NCBI GenBank assembly: GCA_024236195.1
Contig: JACKKZ010000005.1
Location: 1-64,000, forward strand
From: Sphingomonadaceae bacterium
GTDB taxonomy: Bacteria > Pseudomonadota > Alphaproteobacteria > Sphingomonadales > Sphingomonadaceae
DNA: 64,000 nt
Direction of reading: 5' to 3'
Shown: positions 60,145 to 64,000 of the stretch, in pieces
Numbering within the stretch: the stretch's first letter is position 1
Layout: each line of letters begins with the position of its first letter
Notes under the pieces: generated by a model
What the model was told of the DNA's origin: nothing
The model's input: only the letters and a program-made list of their open reading frames with translations
The model's database searches: none
Translations under genes and position numbers: made by a program

Positions 60145-61512
60145 TCAGATTTTCCGCACCTTGGCGAGGAAATCATTCGAACGGGCGGTAAGTGTGGAGG
60201 CCTGCTTCTCAAGGTCATTGGCCGATCCCAACGTCTGGTTGGCGGCTGCGCCCGAAGCGGTGGCAGCGTCCCGCATGCGTGACAGCTTGGCGGAAATGTC
60301 GCCCGTGCTGCGCGCGGCCATGTCGATATTGCGGGCGAGTTCCTGGCCAGCTACCGATTGCTGGTCCACTGCCGATGCAATCGAGACCGTGGTTTCTTCA
60401 AGCTGACTGATCTTGCCGGTGATTTGATGGAGCGCCTGAGCGCTTTCGCCGGTCGATTTCTGGATCGCATGGATCTGATCAGCCACTTGCTGTGTCGCGC
60501 GGCTGGTCTGGGCGGCCAATTCCTTAACTTCTGAGGCGACAACCGCAAAACCGCGCCCTGCCTCGCCGCCGCGGGCGGCTTCGATTGAGGCATTGAGCGC
60601 CAGCAAATTGGTGCGTTGGGCTATCGACTGGATCAGTTCGACAATCGTGCCGATCTCATTGGCGGAGGCAGAGAGTGCGGACATGGTGGAGTCTGCCCCG
60701 GCTGCGGTATTATGCACTTCGCGGGCCAGTTCGGCAGAATGAGCAACCTGGCGGCTGATTTCCGAGATGGACAGGGCAAATTCGTCCGACGTGGCGGCAA
60801 CCGAGGTTACGCCTTCGCTGTTCAGTTCCATCGAGCGCGAGACCTGTTCGGTCTGTTCGGCGGTTTCCTGCGCAGCTTCCGCCAGCACTCCGGCAGTGGA
60901 ATTGAGTTGCGAGGATGCGGCGGCAACGCTGCCGGCCACCTCGCCGATCGTCGATTCAAATTCCGCCGCAAGGAACATCAAATCTTTTCGGCGGGCTTCC
61001 TGCAGGCGCTGGTTCTCGAGCGCTGCCTGTTGCTGTTCGGACTGTACCTCGTCGAGTCGGAAGCCCCATTCGGCAAAGGCCTTGAGCGCTCGGGCCAGAT
61101 ATCCGATTTCATCCTGGCGTTCGATCCCGGTGATTTCAATGTCGCGAGCACCCTCCGTCACGCGCACCATTTCTTTGCCGAGGGTGGTGATGGGGTTGAT
61201 CGTGTCGCGCGCGATGCTGGCGGTGGCGGCGATACCCAGCAAGAAACCGAACAGGGCACAACCATAGATGATCGAGCTCGCAGTCGGGCCGAAATCCGGA
61301 TTGGATAGGCCATAATGCGCAGCGACAATCGAGATCGACCAGATGAACAGCAAGTTGAAGGTGCTGCTGACGACTTTGAAGCGCAGGCTGCGGTTGTTGT
61401 ACCATTCCGTGATGGCAACACGCTTTACCTCACGAATGGTGATCCGCGAATTGCTGGTCATGGTCACTTCTTCGGCCGTGTCTGACATCATGTCCTGCGA
61501 AAAAGCATTCAC
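60145..61512 (-). CDS. Methyl-accepting chemotaxis-type transducer
   Basis: The 455-residue protein has two transmembrane helices (about residues 40-60 and 80-98) with almost no periplasmic sensor between them. A HAMP-like linker (NPITTLGKEMVRVTEGARDI) and a full MCP signalling domain follow (RTNLLALNASIEAARGGEAG, FAVVASEVKELAAQTSRAT). The small external loop suggests sensing in the membrane or cytoplasm. GTG 61512 is supported by GGGGGA upstream. No other chemotaxis gene is in the window. Confidence 0.9.
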   Translation of the reverse strand: MNAFSQDMMSDTAEEVTMTSNSRITIREVKRVAITEWYNNRSLRFKVVSSTFNLLFIWSISIVAAHYGLSNPDFGPTASSIIYGCALFGFLLGIAATASIARDTINPITTLGKEMVRVTEGARDIEITGIERQDEIGYLARALKAFAEWGFRLDEVQSEQQQAALENQRLQEARRKDLMFLAAEFESTIGEVAGSVAAASSQLNSTAGVLAEAAQETAEQTEQVSRSMELNSEGVTSVAATSDEFALSISEISRQVAHSAELAREVHNTAAGADSTMSALSASANEIGTIVELIQSIAQRTNLLALNASIEAARGGEAGRGFAVVASEVKELAAQTSRATQQVADQIHAIQKSTGESAQALHQITGKISQLEETTVSIASAVDQQSVAGQELARNIDMAARSTGDISAKLSRMRDAATASGAAANQTLGSANDLEKQASTLTARSNDFLAKVRKI

Positions 61513-61628
61513 TGCGGATTTCCCCCAACTACATCTGAGCAGGCTATGAACGGGAATGCTTAATTTGGGGTAAGCGGGGGAGTGAAAAACGCTCGCTGGA
61601 CGTGCTGGTCCGAAACGCCTATCCCACT

Positions 61629-61724
61629 CCTGTCCCGGGGAGCCAGTGTGGGCTGAGAGGGGCGAGTCACGTCGTCCGACCCGTTGAACCTGAACCCGTT
61701 AGCACGGGCGGAGGGAAGGGCAGG
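61629..61724 (+). promoter_or_regulatory. TPP riboswitch (THI element) upstream of thiC
   Basis: The conserved aptamer pieces are present in order: GGGGAGCC, GGCTGAGAGGGGCGAG, ACCCGTTGAACCTGA, CCCGTTAGCACGGGCGGAGGGAAG. Outer P1 pairing is CCTGTCCC (61629-61636) with GGGCAGG (61718-61724). Downstream, CTTCCCTC (61737-61744) is complementary to GAGGGAAG (61711-61718) of the aptamer. The overlapping GCTTC (61736-61740) can also pair with GGAGC (61753-61757), covering the thiC ribosome-binding site. This suggests translational repression when TPP is bound. Confidence 0.95.
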
Positions 61725-61764
61725 TCCATGTGCCCGCTTCCCTCGCCCACAAGGAGCGCTTCGC

Positions 61765-63613
<1,849 letters not shown>

Positions 63614-63621
<8 letters not shown>

Positions 63622-64000
63622 GGCGCGATTGGCAGGCGCGGCGCTGGCCTTGGGCCTGGCTGCGCCCGCTTCTGCGGCCCAGCCCATCGACTGGCGCGAA
63701 GCCGCCACCGCCTTTGCCGCAGGGCAGGAACGGGCGGCGATGGTCTATACCCGCACCAGCGCCGCGCGCTGCCAGGGGCGCTGGATGCTGCATGGCGATG
63801 CGGTGGATGATGGCGCGTTCCCGATGGACGCGATGCAGGCCTTCCCGCCGGAATTGCGCCTGCCCTTCGCCATGGAATCGGTCGAATTCTTCACGCTGGA
63901 GGTGAAGGACGACCGCGCTCGGCGCAAGGCCGCGGATGAAGCGGAGAAACGCCTGCGCAAGGCGTTCAAGGGCAACCGTGACGCCTTCCGCCTCTATTTC
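63614..64000 (+). CDS. Secreted protein, unknown function (3' end beyond window)
   Basis: An ATG at 63614 overlaps the last codons of thiC by 8 nt and opens a frame that continues to the window end (129 codons). It begins with a signal peptide (LAGAALALGLAAPASA), followed by a charged helical domain (FAMESVEFFTLEVKDDRARR, KRLRKAFKGNRDAF) with one cysteine in ARCQGRWMLHGD. No family recognised. Coupling to thiC suggests co-expression. Confidence 0.7.

Noticed and set aside
61684..61764. Upstream in-frame extension of thiC
   Set aside because: It overlaps the TPP riboswitch and expression platform; ATG 61765 has a proper ribosome-binding site and the family N-terminus.

Overview
The window is GC-rich chromosomal DNA from an alphaproteobacterium. 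It most likely belongs to the Sphingomonadales, family Erythrobacteraceae (Erythrobacter/Altererythrobacter/Qipengyuania type). The basis is a crtY-crtI / crtB carotenoid block, TonB-dependent receptors beside a TPR-sulfotransferase, many secreted peptidases and amidohydrolases, a DUF2585 protein and the general protein style. The genus is an inference; no rRNA gene is present. Gene density is high and many neighbours overlap by 1-8 nt, so translational coupling is common.

Region 1-8.7 kb: the end of an RND efflux pump and a zinc-ribbon thioredoxin are followed by a divergent sulfur/redox module. One arm is a peroxiredoxin with an ArsR regulator. The other is an MBL-fold persulfide-dioxygenase-like enzyme, a DUF442 sulfurtransferase/phosphatase, a SulP-STAS transporter, a 49-residue HTH protein and a DoxX protein. 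A cyanide-insensitive-type cytochrome bd operon follows (cydA, cydB, DUF2474 micro-protein). Region 8.8-15 kb: a PAS-GGDEF-EAL-PilZ c-di-GMP protein, a secreted unknown, a histidine kinase/LuxR regulator pair, a lipoprotein and tRNA-Gly(CCC). Region 15.2-27 kb: an uptake and catabolism block with TPR-sulfotransferase, TonB receptor, APC permease, TetR regulator, Rieske oxygenase, FAD oxidoreductase, M20 peptidase and amidohydrolase.

Region 27-31.6 kb holds the most striking feature. A sugar-type MFS gene is split by a 3,100-bp segment flanked by the 5-bp direct repeat ATCGA. The segment consists of an IS1380-family element plus an adjacent GAF-Fis regulator and the first ~107 codons of an aldehyde dehydrogenase gene. 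Removing the segment and one repeat restores the MFS reading frame exactly. The architecture matches ISEcp1-type one-ended transposition with a surrogate right end.

Region 31.8-47 kb: aldehyde dehydrogenase, PhoX-like protein, 6-phosphogluconolactonase, Nudix hydrolase, DNA polymerase IV, a Bcr/CflA-like MFS pump, and a leftward carotenoid region: crtY, crtI, an unknown ORF and a LOG-family gene (all overlapping), a REP-like repeat, then crtB and an acyl-CoA carboxyltransferase. Region 47-64 kb: secreted S9 and DUF885 peptidases, a second amidohydrolase, an HExxH protein ending in poly-glutamate, a probable structured RNA with a strong terminator, two paralogous four-helix membrane proteins, a DUF3604 protein, a SRAP homologue lacking its catalytic cysteine, a Baeyer-Villiger-type monooxygenase, an MCP, and thiC under a TPP riboswitch. 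No gene-free stretch exceeds about 300 bases apart from the tRNA spacer (14889-15202).
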